A DNA stretch of 64,000 bases from Nautilus pompilius. Lineage: Eukaryota; Mollusca; Cephalopoda; Nautilida; Nautilidae. Of this stretch, positions 11,879 through 24,539 are shown in pieces. Below the pieces are notes generated by a model that was not told where the DNA came from, did no database searches, and saw only the letters and a list, made by a program, of their open reading frames with translations. The translations under genes were made by a program, and so were the position numbers. Each line of letters opens with the position of its first letter. The stretch's first letter is position 1. The stretch covers positions 372,001 through 436,000 of the forward strand of contig JACATO010000654.1 in assembly GCA_018389105.1 (NCBI GenBank), given 5' to 3'.

Positions 11879-13888
11879 GAGAAAGTGGTACGCACATCCA
11901 CCTGAAAACATTCTTTCAAGCAATAATAATGGAAAATCAGACAAATAGTTTAAAAAGAAAAAAAAAATTCACACAAAAAATAAAAAATGAATATTTTAAG
12001 TTTAGCTAAATACATCCTCAACATAAAACTCAGGACAGGAAAGTTATGCCATTAAATGTGTACTATATTTGGAAAAAAAATAGAAACGTACACAATCATT
12101 AAAGCATAAGGGAGTGGGTAAATTATTAAGAAGGGGACATAACTCTTAACCTGAATTTGAAGTTTAAAATACTGATAACACATAATCAGTATTATGACCA
12201 CATTTAATTCATGATCAAAATTAATATTTTTTTCACAAAGACTAAATTCTCCACTTCTAAAAATACTCACTTTACAGATCAAATTCCCATTCCAGACAAA
12301 TAACATGTAGTCTGACTAAATGATGTTGTCTACATTGGTAAGACCATAGAGATACGCTTGTTGCTCATTTCTCTCCATTCTTTGCACAAGTTTAAATTTC
12401 TTGTAAGCAAAGACACTATCCTATTAAACCATCTTATGTCAGGTGTGAAATATCCTTTATTCACACACAAAACCCAATAAAAATTGCATACATACCAATC
12501 AACTGAGACAGAATTGTTAGTATGTGTGTTGAACGGCACACCCATCTCCAAAGATGTCAATGAAGCATTTCCTTAGATACAACGCGTCACCCACTTGGGC
12601 CATGTTTCTTCATATTTTTCAATTTTACAACATCTTACATAGGTAAAACATCCTGTATATAACTATTATTTAGGACATTGAACAGAGCTGCATTAAACAT
12701 AAGAGGTATGGGGAAGATGCTTAAAGAAGCAAATGAAAAAAAAAAATTTTTTAACACACCTTTTTAAATTTCTTAATTCAAACTATTTAGAAGTTAGTAA
12801 TTCCACTACAATGCACCAAATGCATCTGCAAATTTATTTAAAGAGGTTATCACAAGACCAATTGATGACATTAACACAGTAAAATTATAACAGGTGCATT
12901 TTATTATAACCTTACTGTAACTTTTCAAACTTAACAGAACCAATTATTTCAAATGCACTTATAATTTTTTAAAAAATAAATCTATAATACAAACCTCAGC
13001 AGCTGAGTAAAAAAAAATAATGCATTGTGTCTTAACTGAAAATGAACTAAAATAACCGTCTGCCCATCTGCACATATAAGGTTTGCGTAGGAGAAAAATA
13101 GTGAGGTGGAATGGAAATGTGTTTTTTTCTTTTTTTCAGTATCAGCAGTTATTTCCCTTGAGCTTTCCAAACACCGAGTCAGGTAAAACAGATCTTGCCT
13201 TTTGACTACATACCCCCCAACTCCCATCTCTCACATCTTAGCAACAATATTTTCCAGCTGTTTACAATCTGTGCGTCAACTAGAAAAGATACTGGCTTTA
13301 ATAAGTTGGAGAGTCCAGTTTAGAGTAAACACAATTAAGAGAAACCCCTAATCCTTTAGTGCAAAAACCAGTCTTTGAAAACCAAAACAGTGGTTAATTT
13401 TGGCTCAGTAGTAGTAGAACATTCAATCAGTGCCTCTGGTTATTCCTGTCTTTGAATTTCTAAAGTTTTTGCATAAGTTATAGAAGTAAAAGATACTGAC
13501 TCTACTTATGTATGTATTACAAGTTACTGAACTTTTTATATTACCAAGTAAATTACTGATTTAGATTCAAAATGATTCTAACAATTCTACCTTAATTATT
13601 ATAGTGCAATATTCTGTTTAATCCTCAAAATACAACTGAGATCAAAGTAGATTAAAGGATAGCATTTTACAAAGAAATCAGTACGTTACCAAAATATATA
13701 TATATATTATATATACTTATTATTCAGAAAAGAATTCAACAGTTTGGATGTAAATGGATTCCATACTGAGCTCCCTGAATTGAATAAGAGAAAAATAGAT
13801 TTTATACATCATTTTAATCTTTGAAATTTGTTGATTGAAGATTTTTTTTGAAAACTTTATTTCATTTTTCTTGGAAAACCAAATTTGC

Positions 13889-14122
13889 ATGAAAGTTCAT
13901 CACTAGCTACCCTTTCAAGGCTGAGGGGCCAAGTTCAATTCCCAGTTGATGAGGGTTCTGTTTGGAAAAATCTTCCTGGCATCGTTTCTTTACCAATCGG
14001 CCGCTTGGACTTCTTTTGGTTCTTTGGTTTCCTCTCATATATAAAAATGAAGAGTTTTTTTTTTTTTTGTAAAGTTTTGCAACAGGTGCCCGACCAGCCT
14101 CTGTACAATGGGTGTACATGCT
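13889..14122 (+). mobile_element. tRNA-derived SINE copy
   Basis: A B-box-like AAGTTCAATTCCC at 13931 is followed by the family body (CTGGCATCGTTTCTTTACCA, GGTTTCCTCTCATATATAAA, AATGAAGAG). Diverged and probably old. Confidence 0.55.
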
Positions 14123-14539
14123 TATAAAGAAATATTAATATATATCAGAAATAATATTAGTTTACCAATAAGCTGATTTCTCAGAAAGTGTGCAAAAAAA
14201 TTGTACATTATTTACTTTTAGACAAAAGACCAGTTGAAATTTCAAGCAGGAATGGTGGGTTAAATAGATGACCTTTCATTTTTATTTTATTTACCTTTAC
14301 TTTGTTTCTCTTAGATGGAGATAATTTTTGTCCCACAATTCTGTTACTGTGTCACAAAAAAAAAAAAAATGTATGAATTCCATTCTTCTTCACTTTGGTA
14401 ATTGGTTATAATGAGGTTCATTCTTCATTTAACATGTTATCAATAGTTCTAAATTTTTACCTAGAGGTGTTAACCACCATAATAGCTTACCTATTGTTAC
14501 TTTGGACAACAGCAGCAATGTTGTATTTTTTTTTTTTGT

Positions 14540-14880
14540 ATTATCTCCCTTGGTGTAAGTTAGTATCTCAGCTATTTGTAATTATGACCCCTATTATTAT
14601 TCACTGTAAAAACCAGGAAAAATTTGTCTCCCCTGTCCAAAAACCTCTATTAGGTTTCTTCTTAAATGTCTAACATTCAAACTTGGTAGGTCTAACATTT
14701 TTGGTCATTCAGTGTAAGACCTGGAAACCTAGTAAGTCTCAGATGAACTCTAATAAATCAGCATCCATGAAGGAGACCACACCTGCACAACATCTTCAAG
14801 ATGTGGATGAAACAACAATAACTTACTTCCAGCATTCTGTATCCCTTCATCATTATTTTTTTTACATTTGTAGTTAAACA
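14540..14880 (+). repeat. Dispersed repeat, pair with 51.66-52.04 kb
   Basis: Shares an ordered series of blocks with 51660-52044: ATTTGTAATTATGACCC, AACATTCAAACTTGGTAG, CTAATAAATCAGCATCC, ATCTTCAAGATGT, and AGCATTCT near the end. It begins at a TTATCTCCCTTGG motif. No coding potential is evident. Two copies show that it is mobile or duplicated, but its class is not clear; length and lack of a frame fit a SINE-like element. Confidence 0.55.
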
Positions 14881-15454
14881 TTTACAGGCAATATTCAGAG
14901 TTTAAATCAGAAACAAATTAAACGGTTTGCACATTAAGCCAAAATTTAATTCCATAAAAAGTGAAAAATAAGAATCTTTTTTCCTTAATTGAAAATTATT
15001 TAAGAAAATAAAAATGGAATAAGTTAACATTTTGAGGTTTTTTTTTTTCCTTTTCAGGGCATTTTCTGAACAGTTTATATAGATGGAAAAGCAAATAGAA
15101 AATCATCATCAACGAGGTTTACAAAGTTTATCTGTAACTTCAATGGAGACAGAAATATAAATGCAAGATGTTTTACACGACAAAGCCAACAAGTAAACAA
15201 ATTGTGAAATTACAAACAAAGTACAAAAATGATCTCTTTCTATATTAAAAAAGGGGGGGACTGTTGTTTGTACAGACATTGTCTTACTAACTAAGCAGTG
15301 TGCTTTCATTTCAAGGGAAATAATTAAAAAAGAATTCTAGCTTCTACACTACAGCAAGTTAGAGAATAGCAGGAAACTGCCCAGTTATCCACAAAATTCC
15401 TCGACTATCTTTAACATCTATAATCAATACTATAAAGGATTTCTATACCCTCTC

Positions 15455-15502
15455 ACTGATGCTATTTCAGCCGAGTTCTATTCCAACATCCCCAGTATTA
15501 TT
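15455..15502 (+). repeat. Right half of palindromic mini-element
   Basis: CCGAGTTCTATTCCAACATC followed by CCCAGTATTA matches the right arm consensus of the palindromic family. The left arm is not convincing. Confidence 0.35.
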
Positions 15503-16408
15503 TGAGTCAATTTGCTGCCCCTGTTCATAGTCATTAATGTTACAATAAGTTCCTGGCTTATATAATAACTAATTATAGTATTCTTATTATATTTGCACAG
15601 TGATTATAATACTTTAATTTCTACTTGGTACTAATTCATTTGAAAATAGATGTGTGTGTGTAATGTGCAACTATACAACAATTTTTTTCAGATTATTTAC
15701 AATTTTTCCCTCAAATAACAGTTAGGCTATTGTGGGTACATACAAAAGCGAGCACACTAGAGAACGATTGCAAGGCACTTTTTTTTTTCTAATTTTCCAA
15801 CCAAGGAAAGCATAAAGATGGGGAAAATCTAGGGTTTAGTGACATCGGTGAGGTGCAGAGTGTGGAATTACTAACATCTGTGACATTATGCACTTAGCTA
15901 GCTCATCAATTTTCGTAGCTTGTGTTACAAGTGGTGGATGGGACGGACTTTTAAAGCTAATTACACTGGTTTTTATTTTAATTAAAATACATTCAGGTAG
16001 CAGCTCTATTGCAGTCAATAGAGATAAAATGATTCTTCAGCCCATTCATAATGCCTGTGACGCTCAGTGTCTGTATCACTACGACTTGGAGCTGTTTTTA
16101 GGCAAGTATGACAATTAAATTATCCTTTCCTGCTGACTTTTTGCTTTAATACCACCAGGTTTTGTTAGTCTTATTAGTGTTATGTACTTAGTCAAATTCA
16201 AGTTTTATGCATTGCCTCTTAGTTTTATTTATAAAATTGTCCACATCAGCTTGATATGGACTCTTCTTTTTAATTGTTTTACAATAAAGGTATTGTTTAT
16301 TAATTAAAGGTATGGTATTTCTGTCCGCCGCCATCCCCAATACAAACATTTGGATCAGATCAGCCAAGTATAGGTTCTGATATGGTGGAGATCAGCTGGG
16401 ATGGCAGG

Positions 16409-16439
16409 GGAGTCAGAGTTAGCTACCCTCTCTGACTCC
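16409..16439. repeat. Perfect 10-bp hairpin
   Basis: GGAGTCAGAG (16409-16418) and CTCTGACTCC (16430-16439) are exact inverted repeats around an 11-nt loop, within a slightly GC-richer stretch. Function unknown. Confidence 0.5.
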
Positions 16440-17113
16440 TTCATCAATCAAACTGAACTAGGAAACCTGCAGAGAGAGAGAAGGGAGTCTCACATGGCCT
16501 TGGCTGCCACACCCACTCAGAGCAGTATTTAAATGCACTTACACACCACCGTATAAAAATAATTTAGATGCATTAACTTAGCTACAAATCAAGAATGGCT
16601 TCACTTTCCTTAAAATGGCATCTAGCAGGATGAAAGAATAACAATTTTAATTTAGTTCAAAGAAAAAAAATTTTTTTTTAATGTTTTTTTTTTTAGAATT
16701 TGCAAATAGAGTGAAACCAAATAGTGGTGCCAGACACAATAGCTCACTAAAATCACCTCCCACTGACAGTGTGCAGAGTCGTCTTTTTGTTGTTGTTCTA
16801 CACACATATTATATACAAATTGTTTTCTGCTTTGCAAAGTCGATACCATGCTTTTCTCTACCAAGGATCAACTAAGTTTCTTGTCTGTTCATTTGAAACA
16901 CTGGCTTGCCATTCCAATGTAGAGCTGCACTAACCAAAATAAATGTCCCATGTTACAAAAGAAGATATAAAGATTTGACAGGGCTGATCTTTCTTTTACT
17001 GGCTGAAATGATTGACTATGTATGCACTGTTACATTTGACTTTACTTTACTTGAAAAATGCCAAATCTTTATGGCCATATCTCCTCAACATAGACAGTCA
17101 GATTCTCTGCATC

Positions 17114-17290
17114 TGAGAGATCAAGTGAGAGAGAGGGGAGAGAGAGGGGGAGTAAGCAGACAAGTGAGGAGAAGAAGCAACTGAGAGAAAGAAAGAGAGA
17201 GAAAAAGAGAGAGAGAAAGAGAAAGGAGGAGAAAAGATGAAAGGGAGTAAGCAGTGGGAGGTGAAGAGAGCGCAAATGAGAAAGAGGAGA
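17114..17290 (+). repeat. GA-rich purine tract
   Basis: About 175 nt of nearly pure A and G with GAGAGA runs, imperfect enough to be old. Such tracts can form triplex DNA. The apparent long frame on the opposite strand (Leu/Ser/Phe repeats) is an artefact of the repeat. Confidence 0.75.
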
Positions 17291-18243
17291 ATCCCGTGAT
17301 AAATGATATGGCTTTTTAGTACTGTGAAAAGTTCTTTAAAACAATTAAATCCTTTAAGCTACTTGATGAATTTAAAAAAACAAACCAAAAATAAAACATT
17401 ATTGCATGAAATATTTTTAGTCAGTTTTTAATTTACTGAACAATTTTTGTTTTTGAAAGAAGAAGTTTTAAGTGATCAGAAATAGAGAACAAAAAGTTGA
17501 TAATTATTACACAAGGTGTAATAATAATGAACAAATTGTTTGAAGTATATACCAGAAGTCCAGAATGCCCCTGGCTAGTTGCCTTACAGAATGTCTCCAG
17601 CCCATAATAGAAAATGAAATCTGATCTTATCAACTGATGCAGGCAGATTGGTATGAGCAATGCCATTTCATGCTATTTTCTGTCAATGTGTTTTACTAAG
17701 AAACAGGAAAATGTGGTAGCTAATTTAGTCCAAAGCAACTGAATCTTCAGACTGCCTTAACAGTAAACAGTATTATGTATTTTTTAATAATAAGAGTAGT
17801 AGTGGCACCTTCATTCAAGCTTACTAAATATGGCAGTGTATAGTTTGTTACAGTTCTAGTGGCCATCTTGAATTTATCTATTTATTACAAAAGAAATGTA
17901 CTATAATGCTTGCAAACCTATATATAAAGCAATATAAAACATCCCTTATGAAATACATTTGATGGTGTAGTTGAAGTATTTACAAGATAGTCGCATATGA
18001 GTAAGGTAGCAACTTTCCATAAAGTATGAATTCAGATAAATGCACTAAACAGCTGAGTAGTGTATACCTACTACTAGGCTGAGCAGGGAAGCATGTAACA
18101 GACTCCAGATAATTATGACAATATTCTAGAATATGTACTGTCTTTAACAAAAATGAATGCTGGTATTAACAGAAATCTGTTGTAAATAATAACTACGGGC
18201 CGGGGCTAGATCCACACAACTCTCAGAACACGCGCGCACATAC

Positions 18244-18396
18244 CTGATGCCACTTTACTTAGGTAAAGTTAGAAATGGGAGTTTGTTGGCTGGTCTTAGC
18301 CTCTGATCCACACCTTGTTTTAGCTACTATTCGCCGGCACCATCCAGAAGAGAAAGTTAAGAGAAAGAGGCTGCTCACCGGTCATGTGACTTTATA
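18244..18396 (-). promoter_or_regulatory. TATA promoter and 5' untranslated first exon (minus strand)
   Basis: On the minus strand a consensus TATAAAG (18396-18390) lies about 150 nt above a clean donor CATCAG/GTATGTGCG (exon end 18244). Initiation about 30 nt after the TATA would fall in CCTCTTTCTCTT near 18366, giving a roughly 120-nt exon. Its first ATG opens a seven-codon upstream frame and then stops, so it is untranslated leader. Further upstream are a GGGGTGGGG box (18476-18495) and a second TATAAGG-like site near 18420. The next acceptor with a start codon on this strand is the gene A exon at 7.0 kb, so I infer that this is its promoter. TATA promoters often drive tissue-restricted genes. 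Confidence 0.45.
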
Positions 18397-18614
18397 GCAG
18401 CATCAACCAAGGGCCTCCCTTATAGCAGTGCTGAGATATAGCATTTCACTAGCTACAGGCTTGCTATTTTAAACCCACCTCACCCCACCCCTGCTTCGTT
18501 CTTCATCCAGAGAACAAACATCAGGATAGATTACCGAATTTTTCTGCTTACATTAAGTAAAAGCAGCATACTATGTCATAGAAAAATGAGCAACCCATTA
18601 ACATTATCTACACT

Positions 18615-18658
18615 GTACATACATACATACACACATATATATATATATATATATATAA
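18615..18658. repeat. ACAT and TA microsatellite
   Basis: Four ACAT-like units run into about twelve TA units. Confidence 0.9.
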
Positions 18659-18882
18659 TACATAATTCTTTCTTCGAGAACTAATCTCTCATTACTGAAA
18701 TACATTTATTAGTAGAAATATTACACAGATTTTATGGCATTAAAACAAAATTAATCACACAGCAGCATAGCCATATGGTGCTCTTAGATTTCTAGTAAAA
18801 ACAAATAATTTATTACGAATTCTGTTTTTATGAAGAATTTAAACAGAAGTACATAGAAGTTCTGTTTGCTAGTTAGGCAATA

Positions 18883-18893
<11 letters not shown>

Positions 18894-18917
<24 letters not shown>

Positions 18918-18920
18918 TAG
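18894..18920. repeat. TA microsatellite
   Basis: A poly-A run followed by about thirteen TA units. Confidence 0.9.
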
Positions 18921-20912
18921 GAATTTCTTTAGAGCACTTGGTCTTTTGACAACAGAAAACACACTAAAATGGTTGGTATGTACTAAGCTGCAATATAATG
19001 CATTATCTGTTAAGTAAGCACAAAATAATGTCATCTACTTACAGAAGTACCAGTGTACCCTGCCAATGGAAGTAGAGTCAACAAAATGCCAAGAAAATGC
19101 AATGAAACAAGCACGGCTGAGTACTACACATGTTCAGATGAAGCCTGGAGTTCCATTCAAACATCCCTAGTAGTTTCATAATGTCCAAATATTGTAGTAT
19201 GTGATATACGTTTTACAGGTGTGAATGAAAAAAGAATATAACAGCCAAAATATAATTTAGAACCTTGTTGTCTGGTATGTAGGCATCACAAGCTTCAGCT
19301 GAGACTAAAGGGGTCAAGTACAAGCTGTCTTTCTGATATACAACAATGACAGGTCCTTTACGAATAGCATCTGGAATACCTCAAAGCACCAGCTTGAATT
19401 TTTTTTTTAAAGGCAATAGAAGTAAAATATTCCCAGCGTTTGTTCTGAAGTTTCCTTTAAGTTTAAACTGATACACACAGATTATTACATGGCCTATCAG
19501 AAAGCTTATAATGCCCCACCTTGGTTGCGGGATCATCTGCTAGCACAGAGACTGAGTTGTCCAATGCACAATTTGCAATGGAAATCGGTTCTAGCTATAT
19601 TGTGTGCACATTAATCACAAACTTCGATAGGTTTGACATCTTCAGACAGCAAAAACTGTCTTCACACTTCATTGTTCCACCCAGCTCGTGCTTTCAATGG
19701 CACCAATGTGTTTCAGTGTTTGTCACCTAAACTCTGTCACAAAGAGTTAATTTTTAAAAAAAAAAAACACGCACTAAAGCTTTAAGTACAACAAAACAGC
19801 AGAAATCAAGCTTCATCCCTATCCAGAGACCACACAATCAAGATTCCCCTTATATGCCAACCAACCGATTTTTGGTGTGCTATAAGTCAAAAAAAGCTTT
19901 GACAAACTTATCACCACCAACAAATTGCATTTATCACACTTCAGAATAAACGCGTAAAATTTAATCATTCATTTAGTCATTTCACTACTGAAGAACTTTG
20001 TCTAAATCCCTTCTCCACTCTCCTCTTGCACATATAATAAAATGGACCATTGTTCATTCGGGCTCAAAGTTCAAAATAGCATACCACAGCTGTATCTTCA
20101 TCAGTGTTTCTTCAACTTAAGCACAATAACGTACCCATTGTGTCTGGCTCTACCAGGATTGTGATGAATGTAGATCAAAGATCATCAAAACACATAAGTA
20201 TTCCAAGTGTTTCAAGGTGAGGCAAAACTAAAATAAAGATCACGCGACAGCTGTTCGTCTGATTTTAATTTTAGAAATTGTCAATGAGATCCAGTCAAGG
20301 ATTAAACCACAATTGGAGTTCTGCAATTTGGTCTATTTTTACTAAATGTATCTAACATCATAACTACATATTAGGGAAGAATGTGGCAATATACAGAAGC
20401 TACTTTTCAATTCCTTGCTAATGTGACCTGATACAAAAATCATCGCCAAGGAGATTCTTTGAAACAAATCTGCATTGGTACATCATTCAAACCAGGCAAA
20501 AATGACTTTTATCTTGTGGTTTAGATCATTTTGATAACATAACTGTTTCTATCAAAGCAAGGTAGCCTTCCTTCCCAACAAGCTTTGTTTGCTAAGGCCA
20601 AGCACTTGAAGGATTTTCAGTCAACAACAGCATCCTTGTTATTCTGTAAAGCTATCAACAGCTAGGGTCAAATCAGCATCAGAGCTCTAGAAATCCAGTA
20701 CCCAAGCCCTTTCCTTTTTTTTTTCTTTCTTTTTGCTTTGATAAAACTATAACAAAGCAAATCAATTTAATCAAAATTAAATAGAATATAATCAAAGAAC
20801 CGGAAGTCATCCATCATTAAGTCTCTAATAATCTCCATAAATAAATTCATTTAAAACATGCAAATAAAATCATTTATTTCATCCTACTTCAGTGTTTTAA
20901 TTCTACTATGAC
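18921..20912. other. Intergenic DNA between gene A and candidate gene B
   Basis: AT-rich, no supportable gene. Holds the right half of a palindromic mini-element at 19142-19176. A weak 17-nt exon-like segment (GGCAG/17 nt/GTAAGTAG, minus strand, near 19050) is not convincing. An AATAAA on the minus strand near 20875 could end a transcript coming from the right. Confidence 0.35.
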
Positions 20913-20983
20913 TTACACTGGTCCTTCCACATCATCATTCATGACAGAGAAGATTGGTTTACAAACAGCACACAAACACATAA
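20913..20983 (-). CDS. Candidate terminal exon of an unidentified gene
   Basis: A minus-strand open segment starts after GATAG (acceptor at 20985-20984, poor pyrimidine tract). It reads MCLCAVCKPIFSVMNDDVEG then PV before TAA at 20915-20913. It would enter in phase 1, the phase in which the candidate exon at 23.1 kb ends. AATAAA follows about 40 nt downstream. An alternative reading is an internal exon, because CCAGT/GTAAGTC overlaps the stop. Not recognised; the Cys-rich then acidic composition gives no family. Confidence 0.22.
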
Positions 20984-22004
20984 CTATCAGCCATCAAGTG
21001 ACATTTCAAACTATGAAATATATATTCCAAAAGCGAAAGACCTACAGAGTTTCATTTTAACCCAATTTATTTCCAAACATGGTTAGTTTTTGCAAATCCA
21101 TTCAGTTTTATTAGTAGTATTTTGGCTTATTTCATTATCCAAGTATCCAGAAACATCTGCTTTCAACTGATTCCCCCCACCTTTTAAAACTTGTTCATAT
21201 TTGAAAGATATTTTCAATATTAGTCATTTCTATGTGATAGACTCCAGCCCATTTGACGTGTTTCACTTAATAGGAAACTGCCAAATTATTTGTCATGCCA
21301 CAAGTGTTGTGTAGAAGCAAAGACGACTGAAAGCTGCAAGAAAATTATGCAGGTCTTGGCAAGTTTACTGCACCAAAGCAGGATGGCCATGAAATATATC
21401 ATTTTGATAGACCTGTCAATGCAGAATAAAATTATCAATATCAAACTCATGGATTCGGTTAGGTGAACATAGTGAAAGAGACAACCATGAGCAAACAATC
21501 GACCGTGAATAGTTGAAGTACTGGTTGCTTTCGTTATTTGTCAACTAACAGCAGATTAACCAAGCGGAAAGTTATTTAATTATATCTGGAGATGTACGCA
21601 TATATCTGAGCACATTTAATAATCTGAATCTAGAAGTATAAAGTTGAAGACTTCAAAATTACACAAACTTTTCATTACAAAGAAATAGGCATCCATCATT
21701 TTGTTTTTCTTGTCATGTCCGTTACTTTCACCACAGTTAACATTTTGGTGGTAACCGCTATCACTCACCGAACAAAACCAGGGTGTGGCCCAACTGCATA
21801 TTGTTAAAAAAGCTGGGTCATGTAACAAATCAGAGAAGCTGTTGCACTCTTCACCAAAATTTAAAAATCACGACCTAATTTAATCCACTTATGAGAGACC
21901 CATTAAGATCCATTTATAGCAAGCAATTTTCAATAAACTGCATTGAGTAGTTTTGTTTTAATGGCTAAGGGCACACTTTCAGTTGGCGGGGGTCGCTGAG
22001 CACA

Positions 22005-22258
22005 TAGCGCCGCAAGTATCCATCCACTAGAGACCGCTGTTTATCCTGTGCCATGAGGGGGCCCAGCACATAAGATCTTCAGCAGGGGAAAGCTCCACTA
22101 AAACTCTTCATTTTTAAATGTGGAAAGAAACCCATTATTACTGGCTGGGAAGAAGAGCAAGGGAGAGAATTGTGCTAGGAAGGTTCACACCAAACTGAAC
22201 CAATGAATCAAACTCAGGCCCTCTGCCTTGGTGGTCCAGGAGTCTAACTATCTGATAT
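22005..22258 (-). mobile_element. tRNA-derived SINE copy, minus strand
   Basis: On the minus strand the head reads AGTTAGACTCCTGGACCACC, then a B-box-like GAGTTTGATTC. The body has AATGGGTTTCTTTCCACATT and AAAAATGAAGAGTTTTAGTG. One of the better preserved copies. Confidence 0.65.
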
Positions 22259-22259
22259 T

Positions 22260-23091
22260 CTGCTTAATCTTGGAGCATGTCATGACTATTATCCTTTCCC
22301 ATAGAAACAAAAAAAATCATATCACCCTACACTAGAATTATAATTTAGTAACTCAGAAAAGTACTGTCAGTTTACAGAATTTTTCTTTTTAATGGATGTA
22401 ATAGTTACAGTTTGTCAGCTATGTGATATCAAATTTAGTACTCTATAAGCTTGGTCTGTATAAGACTTATCAAATGTAGTTTGCTAAAACTATAGCTTTG
22501 GGAGCATGGCAAATTATTCTTCTCCCACAATGCATGTCTCTCAGTGTCACACTATGGAACTGCCCATATATATGTAAAAATTACATTTTTTTTCTGACTA
22601 GAGAGGTGAGGTACCTCTGCTGTAATCAAATCACAGGAAAATCCATATGATCACACAATTAACTGACCAAAATAGCAATACTTTATACAGTGTTCTCTCT
22701 CTCTCTTCACAAATAATTGAGGCACATCTCTTATAAAATCTTGTCATTCTTTCAGATATACATTTTCAAATGAAAAAATGTTAAAGCAATGTTTCTGCTC
22801 CTACTTCATGCACAGATGATGTCGGTGAGATCTAGTCTTGGTTGGTAAGTGGAGGGAGGATATTACAATCAAGTATGAAAATAAAAAAAAAACTTCCGAC
22901 CTGTTGATGCTCCAGGCCCTCTCTATTGAAGAAAACTGGCTTAGACAATTTGGACCCAGACAATTCTAGGCAGTAGTATTTTGTATCCCTAGCACAGTGA
23001 AGTTTTCTGCTGCATAGAACTAAGATGACAATCTCCATGTTTCACAGTGCAGAAAATTCTGGACAATGGTGTATTCCATTGGTTAACCTAC
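22260..23091. other. AT-rich stretch, no gene supported
   Basis: Contains unremarkable AT-rich sequence and a short CT repeat near 22695. Open frames on both strands between 22.8 and 23.4 kb overlap one another, so most are chance; the exception considered is the exon below. Confidence 0.35.
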
Positions 23092-23168
23092 CAAAGTTCA
23101 GAAAGCCTGATTTCACTTCACTTCGGAACAGCTTAGTTTGGTGAGACATGTGGGTATCCTCCCAAATT
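23092..23168 (-). CDS. Candidate internal coding exon, unidentified gene
   Basis: A very good minus-strand acceptor (CCTTTGTTTTTTTTAG before 23168) and the donor AACTTTG/GTAGGTT (end 23092) bound 77 nt. Only one frame is open: IWEDTHMSHQTKLFRSEVKS then GFLNF, entering in phase 2 and leaving in phase 1. The composition is protein-like. The same frame stays open well past both splice sites (about 77 codons in all), so an unspliced relic is the alternative. I do not recognise the protein. Confidence 0.3.
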
Positions 23169-24130
23169 CTAAAAAAAACAAAGGACTCTCGTAGGGCTTT
23201 CCATGCAGAATTTGGAAGTGCCAGGTCCCACACTGCACAGAATTGGCGATGCTTCCTAATGAACAACCACAGCATTATGGTCCCACGCCAGAGCTGTCTA
23301 TCTTGTAAACATCAGTATATGCCAACAAAACAAAGAATGACAGAAAATTCTGATTATATCCCTTTAGCACCAGAATGTGATGGAACTAAAAAGTTTCATG
23401 TCTATTTGTTTTCATATGTAAATCTTTGCTCATTGTTTTAACAGATTTTTTTTAAAATTTTTTTAAAGCAACATATACAAGAGTTTTTTCTCCCTAACTT
23501 GTGGAAAGATAATCCAAAAATGTCGTAATTCTCTTGGAAACATTAATTAACAGCAAATACAGTAAAATAAGGCTACTTCAACTAAAGAAAGAAAACAATT
23601 TAACATTGAGACAGATCATATTGAGTTTGCTTTTGAGTAGAAAAATATTTTTCAAATCAAATTATAATTTTAAAATGTAGAAATTCTGAGCTAAAGCTTT
23701 AAATTTTGGCACCACCATTAGCTCTATTATCTGGTTACATCTCAAAATCATTGATGTAATGTCAGAAAGGGGACCTGCATTTATTCCAGTCATTATCACA
23801 AATTACCAGTCAGTTCAAGTCATGATTTGTAGAATGATTGATATGCTATGAGACAAAATAATAAATATTTTTAAAAAATACAAAAACATTAGTAACTATA
23901 TCAACATTTAGTCTTCAGTCTACTTCTGCATTTTGGCATCTCTGATTGTTTTCCATTTTCTTGGGTTTTAAAGTAAAAATATCCATAATATACAAAGTGT
24001 AGATGAGAATTTCTTTTTTTTCTGAAAATGCAATAGGCTGAGTAAACCAAACTAAACACCTAGGAACATATTACAAAACAGTAAAATTTGATATGGAGTG
24101 CTTTGTCAACAGTCCATTAACTCATACAAA

Positions 24131-24203
24131 TACTAGGGACATTGCCAAAAACCATTAGGACCATGATACTTCAGCTGGGATCCATTTGAACATCTCTAGC
24201 TAG
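24131..24203. repeat. Palindromic mini-element, copy 5
   Basis: Begins TACTAGGGACATTGCC, nearly the same as copy 2, and ends GATCCATTTGAACATCTCTA. The loop contains the shared TACTTCAGCTGGGA segment. Confidence 0.5.
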
Positions 24204-24539
24204 TACAGAAGTTGTTAAATAGATATTTTTGTAGGTTTTAACAAAATAAAAGTTGTCAGTTCACCTCTGGTAATGCTTTGATAACTGTTTCTAGTGTATT
24301 TAATTTTAATCATACAGATAAGTTAGTTTGTGTTTTGGAAGAAAAATTTTTAACCATAAACTAATAGTTTAGCAAGTAATGTGTACAATTTAACTATTTA
24401 CTGCTAAAAAATAGTCTAAATCCCAGTCTTCCTTTAAATATTTCATAAATGGCAAAATATACTATCTGGAACACATTAGAGAAGCAGTTTTACAGTCAGT
24501 AGATGCCACAAAAACATCTTATAGTACTTGCATCTATTT

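Larger units (their letters stand above)
7008..18243 (-). other. Presumed intron 1 of gene A, with inserted repeats
   Basis: If the promoter at 18.3 kb serves gene A, this 11.2-kb stretch is its first intron. It is AT-rich and contains four palindromic mini-elements, two SINEs, a GC-rich four-hairpin block, a 340-bp repeat and a purine tract, all listed separately. AAGGGAGATAACT-like motifs lie at 12129-12146, 13147-13160, 14540-14552 and 15312-15325. A TA microsatellite lies at 13697-13715. Beyond these I see no supportable gene. Confidence 0.4.
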
